Source of the DNA: Calditrichia bacterium
GTDB taxonomy: Bacteria; Calditrichota; Calditrichia; RBG-13-44-9; J075
Length of the DNA stretch: 64,000 nt
Direction: 5' to 3'
Assembly: GCA_028284905.1 (NCBI GenBank)
Contig: JANQQU010000035.1
Location: forward strand, 1 to 64,000
Position numbers and translations under genes: made by a program. How positions within the stretch are numbered: position 1 is the first letter of the stretch; each line of letters opens with the position of its first letter. The notes under the pieces were generated by a model. It was not told the DNA's origin. It did not search any database and saw only the letters and a list, made by a program, of their open reading frames with translations. Shown piece after piece: positions 16,074-23,959 of the stretch.

Positions 16074-17513
16074 TTATACAATCCGAAAATAATCCACCAA
16101 AGTACAGCGGCGGATGCGGGTAAAGCTGATGGGGCCTGTGAGTCCCTCGCCGGTTGGGCTGGCGATGGAAAAGGAGCAGAAGCCTTCTCCGCCGTAGCCG
16201 AGTCCCGCCGCGTTCGGGCCGTTTTTCACAAAAATACTGCAGTTCATCGCCCGGGCCATTTTACTCAATTTCTCGATATTGCGGGAGTGCATACTGGCGG
16301 TATGACGAAAGCCGTGTTCTGCCTTAACGGAAAGATCGATGCCTTCATCGGCAGACCGAACCCGGGCCACCGGCAGCACCGGCATCATTTGCTCCGTCCA
16401 TACCAATGGATGATCGACATCTACTTCCGCGACAACCAACGGCACGCTATCATCGACTTTTACACCGATTTCCGCGAGGATTTTGCTGGCATTTTGCCCG
16501 ATAAAATTTCGGTTGATGACTCCCGGCTTGCGCGGACCGCGCATTTCCTTAAAGATGACATTCTCGATTTGCTTTAATTGCTGCTGATTGAGGAGAAACG
16601 CTTTATTGGCTTGCATGTTGCGCAGCAGCTCATCGGCGACGGAATCTACCACGAAAACCTCTTTCTCGTCGGTGCAAATCATATTGTTATCCAGTGAAGC
16701 GCCAAAGACGATATCCGCCGCTGCTTTCTGGATGTTCGCCGTTTCGTCCACTACACAGGGAGGATTACCGGGGCCGGCGCAAATCGCCCGTTTCCCGCTG
16801 GCCATCGCAGCTTTTACCACGCCGGGACCACCGGTAACCACCAGCAACCGTACGCCGCGGTGGCTCATTAAAGCCTGGGCGGATTCGATGGTTGGATTCG
16901 CGATACCGGTAACCAGGTTCGGCGGACCGCCCGCTTTCATGATCGCTTGATTAAGCAGCTGGATATTCAGACAGGAGACATTCTTAGCATTGGGATGAAC
17001 ATTGAAAACCACCGCATTCCCGGCCGCGACCATCCCGATAGTGTTGCAAATAATTGTTGATGTGGGATTGGTCGTTGGCGTAATGGCAGCAATAACGCCA
17101 TAAGGGGCACGCTCCACTAAAGTAAGACCGTTGTCACCACTCCAGGCGATCGATTTCAAATCTTCCGTACCGGGCGTTTTGTCTGTGACCAGCTTGTTCT
17201 TTACAATCTTGCTCTCCAGGCGTCCCAGGCCGGTTTCCCGATGGGCTTCCCGGGCGAGAAATTCCCCGTGTTCGGTCATGCTCGCCCGGATGCTGGCAAT
17301 AATCGCATCGCGTCGTTCCAGGGGCATTGTGGAAAATTGCTGAAATGCCATTTCCGCCGCGGCAACCGCCTCATCAATCGTATTAAATATGCCTTCCCTT
17401 GCCGGTGCACTGGCAGCCTGTGGCGCTGCAGAAGGACTGGCCGGCAGCGATTGCCCGAGATTGGCAGCCACTTTTTGGGCAATAATCTGAATTTGTTCGT
17501 CGGTTAATTTCAT
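16074..17513 (-). CDS. CoA-acylating aldehyde dehydrogenase with encapsulation peptide (PduP/EutE type)
   Basis: Residues 1-20 form an amphipathic helix (LTDEQIQIIAQKVAANLG), followed by a Pro/Ala/Ser linker to about residue 40. That is the hallmark of a BMC cargo-targeting peptide. The catalytic domain has TPTTNPTST near 145, the TGGPGVV nucleotide-binding loop near 227, and the catalytic Cys280 in DNNMICTDEKEV, as in EutE/PduP. The enzyme should convert an aldehyde, NAD+ and CoA to acyl-CoA and NADH. With DeoC in the same locus the aldehyde would be acetaldehyde. It is the expected core luminal enzyme. Length 479 residues is typical. The ribosome-binding site is weak (AGGA about 14 bases upstream). 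Confidence 0.95.
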   Translation of the reverse strand: MKLTDEQIQIIAQKVAANLGQSLPASPSAAPQAASAPAREGIFNTIDEAVAAAEMAFQQFSTMPLERRDAIIASIRASMTEHGEFLAREAHRETGLGRLESKIVKNKLVTDKTPGTEDLKSIAWSGDNGLTLVERAPYGVIAAITPTTNPTSTIICNTIGMVAAGNAVVFNVHPNAKNVSCLNIQLLNQAIMKAGGPPNLVTGIANPTIESAQALMSHRGVRLLVVTGGPGVVKAAMASGKRAICAGPGNPPCVVDETANIQKAAADIVFGASLDNNMICTDEKEVFVVDSVADELLRNMQANKAFLLNQQQLKQIENVIFKEMRGPRKPGVINRNFIGQNASKILAEIGVKVDDSVPLVVAEVDVDHPLVWTEQMMPVLPVARVRSADEGIDLSVKAEHGFRHTASMHSRNIEKLSKMARAMNCSIFVKNGPNAAGLGYGGEGFCSFSIASPTGEGLTGPISFTRIRRCTLVDYFRIV

Positions 17514-17569
17514 AGGACCATCTTAATCCTGAGTTTATAGACTGAGTGATGTGTGATGCAATTCTTCTA

Positions 17570-17712
17570 AAGCCACAGATCAAACACGGATTTTCACGGA
17601 TAAAATTCAATAAAACGGGATCATTTTCTTCGAAAGTTGACCAAATTGTGAAGCCTTTAATATTTAAGGCATTTTAATTTGAAATAATCCGTGCAAATCA
17701 GTGCCATCCGAG
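17570..17712. repeat. CACGGATTT-CACGGAT inverted repeat, copy 1
   Basis: AGCCACAGATC-AACACGGATTTTCACGGAT (17570-17601) faces AATCCGTGCAAATCAGTGCCATCCG (17686-17710) in the opposite orientation. They lie in the spacer between a pentamer gene and the acylating aldehyde dehydrogenase, together with an internal GCCTTTAATATTTAAGGC hairpin (about 17653-17670). A fragment of the same family is at 43275-43303. Confidence 0.6.
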
Positions 17713-17725
17713 GCTCAAGCAAATT

Positions 17726-18013
17726 CTATTTCTGATATTTATATTTTCCGCCGACTTCCCAATTATCGACGATCGCCATAATGACGGCATCGCAGGGGCG
17801 ATTCTCGGTCATCTTGGTTTGCCGGGCAGAGCTTCCGCTGGCATACATTACCATTTCACCGACACCGCAGCCAACTGCATCCACCGCAACAACGAACCCG
17901 CCGCTCTCTTTGCCATCGGTATCCACCTGGCGGAGTAAGAGAAATTTCAGGCCGTCCATGCTGGCTTCCTTGCGGGTGGCGACAACGGTGCCGATCACTT
18001 TCGCTAAAACCAT
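17726..18013 (-). CDS. BMC pentameric shell protein (EutN/CcmL family)
   Basis: Start 18013 ([16 protein letters not shown]) is chosen because GGAG lies about 7 bases upstream and the family starts here. Met codons further upstream sit beyond that site. The 95-residue product has LLLRQVD-DGKESGG near 27-40, a core [24 protein letters not shown] and the terminal strand DAVIMAIVD. This is the GSSARQT subtype of BMC-P. It sits between the hexamer gene and the acylating aldehyde dehydrogenase. It is the third of three distinct pentamers in the locus. Confidence 0.9.
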   Translation of the reverse strand: MVLAKVIGTVVATRKEASMDGLKFLLLRQVDTDGKESGGFVVAVDAVGCGVGEMVMYASGSSARQTKMTENRPCDAVIMAIVDNWEVGGKYKYQK

Positions 18014-18115
18014 AATTGACTCCATCTGATTACAGAATAAAACAATGCGACGCTGGCAACGCATCGAATTGCCTGAAAAGCAGACACTCGAATGCCTGCT
18101 TTAAAGATTTGGATA

Positions 18116-18409
18116 TTATTTCTTTTTAGCGCTGCCTCTACCCAAGGGCAGGACTTCATCCACATTGGCGTGCGGACGGGCAATAATATGAACGGCAACC
18201 AGTTCGCCGACCCGGGTGGCGCTGGTTTGTCCGGCTTCACAAGCTGCGCGCACTGCTGCCACATCGCCGCGAATCACCGCAGTCACATAACCACCGCCGG
18301 TATTTTGATAGCCGACCAGCTCTACTTTTGCTGCTTTTACCATTGCATCTGCAGCTTCCACCATCGCCGGAAAACTGCGGGTTTCGATCATACCCAATGC
18401 TTCTGCCAT
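18116..18409 (-). CDS. BMC hexameric shell protein
   Basis: This 97-residue single-domain BMC-H starts MAEALGMIETRSFPAMVEAADAM, with the KAAKVEL strand and the pore loop NTGGGYVTAVIRGDVAAV. Hexamers of this kind tile most of the shell surface, and the Gly-rich loop lines the central pore. GGAG lies 8 bases upstream of the ATG. It is the only BMC-H gene in the window, so it must be the main facet protein if the locus is complete. From memory it is close to the Haliangium ochraceum BMC-H. Confidence 0.96.
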   Translation of the reverse strand: MAEALGMIETRSFPAMVEAADAMVKAAKVELVGYQNTGGGYVTAVIRGDVAAVRAACEAGQTSATRVGELVAVHIIARPHANVDEVLPLGRGSAKKK

Positions 18410-18503
18410 TTGTCAATCTCCTTCATCATGAGTCTAATGAGTTAAATAAGTAGGACAGAGTCGTTTTTCCTGCTGCTTGCCACTGCCCACTGATGCTTGT
18501 TTT

Positions 18504-19121
18504 TTACACTTCTTTTCCACTGATGCTCTTAATCGCGTTCTCCGCTGCCGGGCGGGCCACATCGATATCCCGCTCTTCGCCACCGAGATATACACGCCCA
18601 AAGCTACCGAATGCCCGCACTTCCAAAATGTTGATGTCTGCAGCTTTCTCTGCTTCATTAGCAACTAATGCGGCATAAGCTGCCGGCTGAACTTCCATCA
18701 CATAAAGTGTCTCTCCGGGAATTATCATATTCCCATGTCGCATCCGGTTAATCAATTGCGTTTGATAATCATCGATGCGGCGAATCGTCTGGCTGGAGAG
18801 AATCTTTGGCTTGTGGCGATCTTCTTCCTTGATTTCCAGTGCTTCGAGAATCGCCGCCCCGGCCTGGCGCACGTCTGCCTGCGATTCGGAATGCACTTCC
18901 AGCAATCCATAGAGGCGTTCGACGATCTGCATCCCCGGCGTCACATTCGTGGATTTTAAGGCGATATCGGTGATGCGGTTAATTTCGATCCCCGGCGATA
19001 TTTCCACCCAGAGAGAGGCCATCCCTTTGATCGGTAAAAATCCCCGGGCGATAGTGCCGAGGAAAGCGGCGTGCTGCGGCTGTAAATTATCTAGAATAAC
19101 GTATGAACGTAGATCGACCAC
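18504..19121 (-). CDS. BMC trimeric shell protein, double-layer type
   Basis: The start is a GTG at 19121, supported by AAGGAG seven bases upstream. The 205-residue product has two permuted BMC domains: [44 protein letters not shown] in the first half, and [26 protein letters not shown] with [15 protein letters not shown] in the second. This pattern is that of the H. ochraceum BMC-T2/T3 family, whose trimers stack face to face and can gate a large pore (recollection of published structures). It may let large substrates or cofactors through. It lies directly downstream of the RpiB-DeoC gene, with a repeat in the spacer. Confidence 0.9.
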   Translation of the reverse strand: MVDLRSYVILDNLQPQHAAFLGTIARGFLPIKGMASLWVEISPGIEINRITDIALKSTNVTPGMQIVERLYGLLEVHSESQADVRQAGAAILEALEIKEEDRHKPKILSSQTIRRIDDYQTQLINRMRHGNMIIPGETLYVMEVQPAAYAALVANEAEKAADINILEVRAFGSFGRVYLGGEERDIDVARPAAENAIKSISGKEV

Positions 19122-19167
19122 GACGATTCTCCTTTTAAAATTCTCAATCCCGGCGACCGGGACAAGT

Positions 19168-19265
19168 TATCCAATATTCAATTTCCAAGGATTATACAAT
19201 AAACTGGGTGTCCGCCAATGTCATTTAACTTCGACATTGAAAATTGAGTATTGGAAATTGGATAT
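19168..19265. repeat. ATCCAATATTCAATTTCC palindromic element, copy 1
   Basis: TATCCAATATTCAATTTCCA (from 19168) is faced by ATTGAGTATTGGAAATTGGA at 19244-19263, preceded by TTCGACATTGAAA. It fills the spacer between the RpiB-DeoC and trimer genes. Related copies are at 20763-20885, 36228-36312 and 43350-43466. Confidence 0.7.
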
Positions 19266-19276
19266 TAATTTCTTTG

Positions 19277-20698
19277 TTAATACGATTCCGTAATATTCCC
19301 CTCGCCCTGCACTATTTGCACACTGGCGCTGGCACCGATGCGCGTGGCCCCGGCCTTAATCATCTCCAGAGCATCCTCCTGACTACGAATGCCGCCGGAT
19401 GCTTTCACACCCATACCGCTTGCCCGAACCACCTGGGACATTAAAGCAACATCATGGGTCGTTGCCCCACCGCTGGAAAAGCCGGTCGATGTTTTTACAT
19501 AGTTCGCCCGGGCGCGCTTCGCGGTTTCGCAGGCGATGACAATTTCTTCATCATTCAGCAAGGCTGTTTCGATAATCACTTTGCTCAAAGCACTGCCATC
19601 GTTGCAGGCCTCTACGACTGAACGAATATCGCGGTAAAGCAGATTGATATCGCCGCTTTTCAATGCGCCGATGTTGATGACCATATCAATTTCTTTTGCA
19701 CCCTCGCGGATCGCCTGGCGGGTTTCCAGTGCTTTCACCTGCGGGGTGTGGGTGCCCAGCGGAAAGCCGACGACGGTGCAAACTTTTACTTCGCTGCCGC
19801 GCAGTTTGGATGAGGCCAGACTGACATAGGAAGGATTGACGCAAACCGAGGCAAAACTGTATTCCAATGCGTCATCGCAAAGTTTTCGTACGCTGTCTGC
19901 GGTTGCTTCCGGCTTTAAAAGGGTATGATCGATAAATCCGGCGAGGTCCTGCGGAACGTTTTGCTGGCCACCGGCCCGGTAAGAAATACGGCTGGCACCC
20001 ATATTGATGATTTCCCGCACGGCGTCCGAGGCTTTTTCGGCGCAATGGCCCCCGCAGCTTCCGCCGCAACAGGAACAATTACACATTGCACCTGCGGTAT
20101 TAATGCCCTGGCTTTGTAAAATCTGGGTGATTTGCCGGGCAATTTGTTCCAAGTCTGTGTCGGAAAACTGACTCACATCTTCTCCTGAAAAATTGTCTGC
20201 TAGTGTCTCTTTGATTTTTTGCGGATCGGTAAAATCCCGTTCGATTTGCAGTATCTGGTCCGCACGGCGTACGTGGCGATCTTCTTTGCAATCGGTGCTG
20301 AGCCAAACGTCGAGGATCTCTTTAATGAGCGGAAATCCCAGGAGCGGCGCGCCGAGGGATAGCACATTGGCATTGTTATGCTCCCGGCTGTTGATCGCCG
20401 TTTTGACGTCGTAAACCATGGCGGCGCGTACGCCCGGCACCTTGTTCGCTGCCATGCAGGAACCAATACCGGCACCATCAAAAACAATTGCCCGCTGACA
20501 ACTGCCGTTCGCTACCAGGCGGGCTGCTTTGTAGGCAAAAAGCGGATAATCGACGGACATCTTTTTGTGGGTGCCAACATCCTCTACGACGTATCCCTTG
20601 CTGGCCAGGTATTCCTTCACTTGCGCCTTCATATCAAAACCACCATGGTCGGAACCAAGGGCGATCTTTTTTACGTCTGCCGAAGGAGCTGTTCGCAT
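19277..20698 (-). CDS. RpiB-DeoC fusion: sugar-phosphate isomerase joined to deoxyribose-phosphate aldolase
   Basis: The 473-residue protein has three parts. Residues 10-155 are a RpiB/LacAB isomerase (IALGSDHGGFDMK, SREHNNANVLSLG). Residues 160-240 are a linker containing an amphipathic helix (182-197, LEQIARQITQILQSQG) like a BMC targeting peptide, and a cluster of six Cys within 206-219. Residues 250-470 are DeoC: FIDHTLLKPEAT, Asp338 in EIDMVINIG, the Schiff-base Lys402 in VKTSTGFSSGGAT and Lys433 in KASGGIR. DeoC cleaves 2-deoxyribose-5-phosphate to acetaldehyde and glyceraldehyde-3-phosphate. RpiB normally interconverts ribose- and ribulose-5-phosphate, but the usual catalytic Cys is Asp74 here (FDGAGIG). 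The acetaldehyde would feed the acylating dehydrogenase in the same shell. DeoC plus RpiB defines the published 'sugar-phosphate utilising' BMC class (recollection). Confidence 0.93.
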   Translation of the reverse strand: MRTAPSADVKKIALGSDHGGFDMKAQVKEYLASKGYVVEDVGTHKKMSVDYPLFAYKAARLVANGSCQRAIVFDGAGIGSCMAANKVPGVRAAMVYDVKTAINSREHNNANVLSLGAPLLGFPLIKEILDVWLSTDCKEDRHVRRADQILQIERDFTDPQKIKETLADNFSGEDVSQFSDTDLEQIARQITQILQSQGINTAGAMCNCSCCGGSCGGHCAEKASDAVREIINMGASRISYRAGGQQNVPQDLAGFIDHTLLKPEATADSVRKLCDDALEYSFASVCVNPSYVSLASSKLRGSEVKVCTVVGFPLGTHTPQVKALETRQAIREGAKEIDMVINIGALKSGDINLLYRDIRSVVEACNDGSALSKVIIETALLNDEEIVIACETAKRARANYVKTSTGFSSGGATTHDVALMSQVVRASGMGVKASGGIRSQEDALEMIKAGATRIGASASVQIVQGEGNITESY

Positions 20699-20762
20699 AA
20701 GCCGGATTACCGTTTCTAAAAATTAGTTTAAATAACGATTACAAGTTAATGCGCTATTTCTT

Positions 20763-20885
20763 TCAATATTGAATCTCCAATCCAGAATGTCCAATTTCGA
20801 AGGAAAAGACGGAAAGATTACCAATGTGGAGGCAAGGATTTACTTCGACATTGAAAATTGGGCGTTGGATGTTGGATATTCCACA
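20763..20885. repeat. ATCCAATATTCAATTTCC palindromic element, copy 2
   Basis: The 20699-21160 spacer has no gene. It holds words such as CCAATCCAGAATGTCCAATTTCGAAGG, divided here as CCAATCCAGAATG and TCCAATTTCGAAGG, facing TTCGACATTGAAAATTGGGC and GTTGGATGTTGGATATTCC. A promoter for the RpiB-DeoC gene could also lie in this spacer, but none is clear. Confidence 0.65.
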
Positions 20886-21095
20886 TTTCTATGTTCAACT
20901 TGTAATTCGCGATTTCAGGTGATAAGTCGTTTAAGGGTAAACAGTTGCCCACCTACTGTTCGTGTTGGCTTCCCTGATAATACGACACACTGACCTGAAA
21001 AGCAAGAAAATCTATTCAGTGGAAATTGGCAAAGGAATGCGTTTGCTCCGGAGAGCAATGAAAAAGAAATCGTTAATACCTTTATTCGTAGACAT

Positions 21096-21153
21096 CGTTG
21101 ATCGTTGTTCGAAATTCCGATGAGCGAACAACGATGAACGAACAACGATCAAC
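21096..21153. repeat. GAACAACGATCAACG inverted repeat, copy 2
   Basis: GTTGATCGTTGTTCG (21097-21111) is exactly complementary to 21139-21153, with a further partial copy (CGAACAACGATGAACG) in the loop. The stem begins 8 bases after the stop of the phosphatase gene, so in RNA it could end or protect that transcript. Same family as 14829-14893. Confidence 0.85.
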
Positions 21154-21160
21154 ATTACTC

Positions 21161-21907
21161 CTAAAGAATATCAATTTCCCCCGCGCTGGGAAAGATATGA
21201 TTCGGCTGGTAAGGGAATTTTTTCAAATCGCCCATCTGGCTGGTACCGGTAAGGACCAGAATCGTTTCCAGTCCGGCCTGAATGCCGGCGAGAATATCGG
21301 TGCGCATGTTGTCTCCGATAATCACCGTGTCTTCGGAGTGGGCATCCATATAGTTCAGGGCTGCGCGAATCACCCAGGAACTGGGTTTGCCCATGTAGAG
21401 CGGTTTTTTACCGGTAATTCGCTCGATGGGGGCGCAAAGTGCGCCACAGGCCGGATAGCCTTTTGGGCCGGCAACATCCGGGTTAGTGGCGATAAAGCGT
21501 GCGCCTTCCATAATAAAATAACTGGCCTTCTGAATCATTTCCCAGTTATAAGAGCGCGTTTCCCCGACAATTACGTAATCCGGATTAATATCGGTAATCG
21601 TAAACCCGATTTTGTAAAGCTCGTGGGTCAGCGCGCCTTCACCAATGACAAACGCCTTGCGGCCTTCCTGTCTTTCCAGGAACGCAGCCGTCGCCATTGC
21701 CGACGTATAAAAATGTTCCTCCGGCACTTCGATACCGGCAGCGCCCAGGCGGTTTTGCAAGTCCTGCGCAGTTTGAGAAGGGTAATTGGTTAGTATCGTC
21801 AATGGATTACCTTGTTTGATAATCCGGGCAATGAACTTGTCCGCATCGCCAATCAAATCGTTGTTGTGTAGCAATACACCATCAATATCACAGATAACAC
21901 TTTTCAT
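21161..21907 (-). CDS. HAD-family sugar/nucleotide phosphatase, NagD-like
   Basis: The 248-residue protein opens with the HAD motif I DIDGVLL (Asp at residues 7 and 9), has motif II LTNYPS near 40, Lys in MGKPSSWV near 173 and the motif IV acidic pair in VIIGDNMRTDILAG. The large cap between motifs II and III is of the C2a type, as in NagD and 4-nitrophenyl phosphatases, which dephosphorylate nucleoside monophosphates and sugar phosphates. It is the first gene of the minus-strand BMC locus, 462 bases upstream of RpiB-DeoC. It may remove or supply a sugar phosphate of that pathway, but the substrate is unknown. Confidence 0.85.
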   Translation of the reverse strand: MKSVICDIDGVLLHNNDLIGDADKFIARIIKQGNPLTILTNYPSQTAQDLQNRLGAAGIEVPEEHFYTSAMATAAFLERQEGRKAFVIGEGALTHELYKIGFTITDINPDYVIVGETRSYNWEMIQKASYFIMEGARFIATNPDVAGPKGYPACGALCAPIERITGKKPLYMGKPSSWVIRAALNYMDAHSEDTVIIGDNMRTDILAGIQAGLETILVLTGTSQMGDLKKFPYQPNHIFPSAGEIDIL

Positions 21908-22154
21908 TCGTTTGGTAACTCCTGTATCATTTTTTCAATATTCCCAGCCAATGTTACAGAAATATAACTGCTGTTTTACAAAGGCAAAATTTAATTATTT
22001 CATTTTAATTTTTGATCTGAACCTCAAATTTTTCCATTTGCTCTGCCGATATTCTCTCAGATTTTAGGAAAGCAGACCATTCAAAGGATTGAATCATATA
22101 CATTATTATAGTGTATTTGCTGAGGCAATACACAGAAATCGCCTGGAGAACCGA

Positions 22155-22571
22155 ATGAAGTTTCTAACCAGTCAACTGGGGGAGATAGAGCTTAGCGAGG
22201 AGGTTGTGGTTCAGTTCGAGAGTGGCATTATCGGCTTCGATTACTGTAATAGCTTTGCCATTGTTCACAAAAAGGAATTCGATCCATTCCGCTGGATGGT
22301 ATCCACCGAGTTTAGCGATATCGGATTTCCAATTCTAAATCCGCTCGAAATTTCTACGGAAATTAGCAACGAGCTGCCCCGTAATCTTCTCAAACAGATT
22401 TTTGAAGGAGATGGTAACGTGGATCTCTACTGTATTGCCAATCTTAATGGTGAAGGTGGCAATATTACTATCAATCTGAAAAGCCCGGTTATTATCAATT
22501 ATGAAACTTTGACTGGCCGGCAGATTGTGTTACCATCGGAAAAATTATCTGTCAACTACGCTGTCTCATAA
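22155..22571 (+). CDS. fliW: flagellar assembly factor FliW
   Basis: ATG 22155 (MKFLTSQLGEIELSEE) is chosen because the family begins here and GGAGA lies upstream. The 138-residue protein has the FliW pattern: F-SGIIGFDYCNSFAIVHK, FRWMVSTEFSDIGFPILNP and a C-terminal NLKSPVIINYETLTGRQIVLP. FliW binds flagellin and CsrA, and so couples flagellin synthesis to filament export. No flagellin, csrA or other flagellar gene is in the window, so its partner is elsewhere or it has a different job. A hairpin built on GTGTAT and ATACAC (22111-22133) precedes it. Divergent from the BMC locus. Confidence 0.88.
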   Translation: MKFLTSQLGEIELSEEVVVQFESGIIGFDYCNSFAIVHKKEFDPFRWMVSTEFSDIGFPILNPLEISTEISNELPRNLLKQIFEGDGNVDLYCIANLNGEGGNITINLKSPVIINYETLTGRQIVLPSEKLSVNYAVS

Positions 22572-22885
22572 ACAGGTGAGTTGTTGATCGTCTTTGCTGA
22601 CGTTGACTGCCTGGATAAACATAACTCCGAAATTGCTTCCTGAAAATGTGACGGCGGACACTTTTAGGGCCGATTTCCCGCAGCGATTAAAAAAAATGCT
22701 AAAGTAGGCCGGGAAAAACACGATAGTTAGTAAGCAGAGCAACCCTGTTACAGGCATATCGCCTTGAAAGAATCTTCAATAGATATGCCGCGGGGAGAAT
22801 AGACGAAAGTTTATCCGAAGCGCAATAAAAGATATTCACCACTAAATAATCTAATATTTAATTTTTTAGCGCAGATAGGGCAGCA
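22572..22885. other. spacer without a recognisable gene
   Basis: No frame with family features is seen on either strand, and no csrA-like gene (MLVLTRK start) is present. The sequence becomes AT-rich toward 22860, consistent with a promoter for the small gene at 22886. No clear sigma-28 consensus could be found. Confidence 0.4.
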
Positions 22886-23134
22886 ATGATCAAAAACGAT
22901 GAGCGAGACGAACGTAATTTCGATAAGGAGCGATCGAAATTGTCCGGGAAAGCGGCGGTTCTGGCTCAGGCGAAGTCGACACTAAGCGCAGAGAGAATCG
23001 CGCTGATCCGTCGTCGCATCGCTGAAAAATACTACGATCAGGAAGACGTTTTGGAGGAAGTCGCTACAAGGATGAGCGGCGAAAAAGAACTGCAAATTTT
23101 CATGGCAAATGTTTCTTATCGAAGCAATTTGTAA
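22886..23134 (+). CDS. small charged protein, possibly FlgM-like anti-sigma factor
   Basis: This 82-residue protein has AGGGC six bases upstream of the ATG. The N-terminal half is highly charged and probably disordered. The segment LSAERIALIRRRIAEKYYDQEDVLEEVATRM resembles the two C-terminal helices of FlgM (pattern ERI-IR-RIA-xxYYDxxDVLEEVA), here read as ERIALIRRRIAEKYYD followed by DVLEEVATRM. FlgM holds the flagellar sigma factor inactive until the hook is built. The neighbouring fliW makes a flagellar link plausible, but the match is short, so this is tentative. An unrelated small regulatory protein is the alternative. Confidence 0.45.
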   Translation: MIKNDERDERNFDKERSKLSGKAAVLAQAKSTLSAERIALIRRRIAEKYYDQEDVLEEVATRMSGEKELQIFMANVSYRSNL

Positions 23135-23381
23135 TTCGGGCCGAAATGGTCGAAAAAGTTTCACAACTTAATAGTTAATCGTAATTACGGCAATTGACTA
23201 ACTGCCGGCAGACTGTTCTTTGATCTTGCGTTTTTTCGGTTTGGCATGTTTGTCAGATTGTTATTTAGGCGAAGGGTAATGTGCGAAATTTACTTAACTG
23301 CAGAAATGAAAAAAAATCCACCGCAGCTCGTACGAAAGTAGCTGAAAAGGCGGTATTATGCGGTTTTATCAATCTTTTCGC

Positions 23382-23450
23382 TTGACATTATACCGAATAT
23401 TATAGATATTCATGCGCCTACTAATTAATTACCTAATACTAACAGGAGGT
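23382..23450 (+). promoter_or_regulatory. promoter and Shine-Dalgarno of the HU gene
   Basis: TTGACA (23382-23387) matches a -35 box. TAGATA (23403-23408, 15-base spacer) or GATATT (23405-23410, 17-base spacer) could be the -10. AGGAGGT at 23444-23450 is a strong ribosome-binding site five bases before the ATG. The upstream stretch 23135-23381 has no other recognisable gene. Confidence 0.6.
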
Positions 23451-23455
23451 TTAAC

Positions 23456-23728
23456 ATGAACCGTAAGGAATTAGTTGATGCAATCGCAGACAAAACAGGT
23501 GCAACCAAAAAAGACGTAGACGATATTCTTTCCGGCTTTATTGATGCCGTCAAGGACGAACTGAAAAGCGGTGGATCGGTAAGCTTGGTTGGATTCGGCA
23601 CTTTCAAGGTTAATGCGCGCGCTGCTAGAGAGGGACGTAATCCGCAGACCGGCGAATCTATTAAAATTGCTGCACGTAAAGTACCTGCTTTCAAAGCTGG
23701 CAAAGATTTGAAGGATTCGGTTAACTAA
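23456..23728 (+). CDS. HU/IHF-family DNA-binding protein
   Basis: This 90-residue protein is a standard HU: MNRKELVDAIADKTGATKKDVD forms the helical half, GGSVSLVGFGTF the first strands, and ARAAREGRNPQTGE the DNA-binding arm with the conserved RNPxTGE, followed by PAFKAGKDLKD. It dimerises, bends DNA and compacts the nucleoid. It stands alone, with its own promoter and a strong intrinsic terminator, so it is a single-gene transcript, as expected for an abundant protein. Confidence 0.97.
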   Translation: MNRKELVDAIADKTGATKKDVDDILSGFIDAVKDELKSGGSVSLVGFGTFKVNARAAREGRNPQTGESIKIAARKVPAFKAGKDLKDSVN

Positions 23729-23754
23729 TTAACTAATCCGGTTTTTTCTATTTT

Positions 23755-23789
23755 GCTGGTCCGATATTTTATCGGACCAGCTTTTTTTT
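23755..23789 (+). terminator. intrinsic terminator after HU gene
   Basis: A perfect 12-bp stem (GCTGGTCCGATA with TATCGGACCAGC), a 3-base loop and an 8-T run form a textbook rho-independent terminator, 27 bases after the stop codon. Confidence 0.97.
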
Positions 23790-23870
23790 GCCCATTCACT
23801 CTTTTTCTCTCCCCATTCTATTTCCCATTTCGAAAATTGGTAATGATAAATAGTTAATGCTGCCAGTAAC

Positions 23871-23959
23871 GTCATTGCGATCCCGGCTGCCGGGAGAAGC
23901 AATCTCTAAAGTGAGCATTTACAAAGAGATCGCTTCGTCGCTCCACTCCTCGCGATGAC
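23871..23959. repeat. TCATTGCGA palindromic element, copy 2
   Basis: GTCATTGCGA at 23871 pairs with TCGCGATGAC (ending 23959), with GAAGCAATCTC and GAGATCGCTTCGTCG inside. The rest of the 23790-24242 spacer has no recognisable gene; an AAGGAG at about 24208 lies well upstream of the next gene. Confidence 0.75.
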
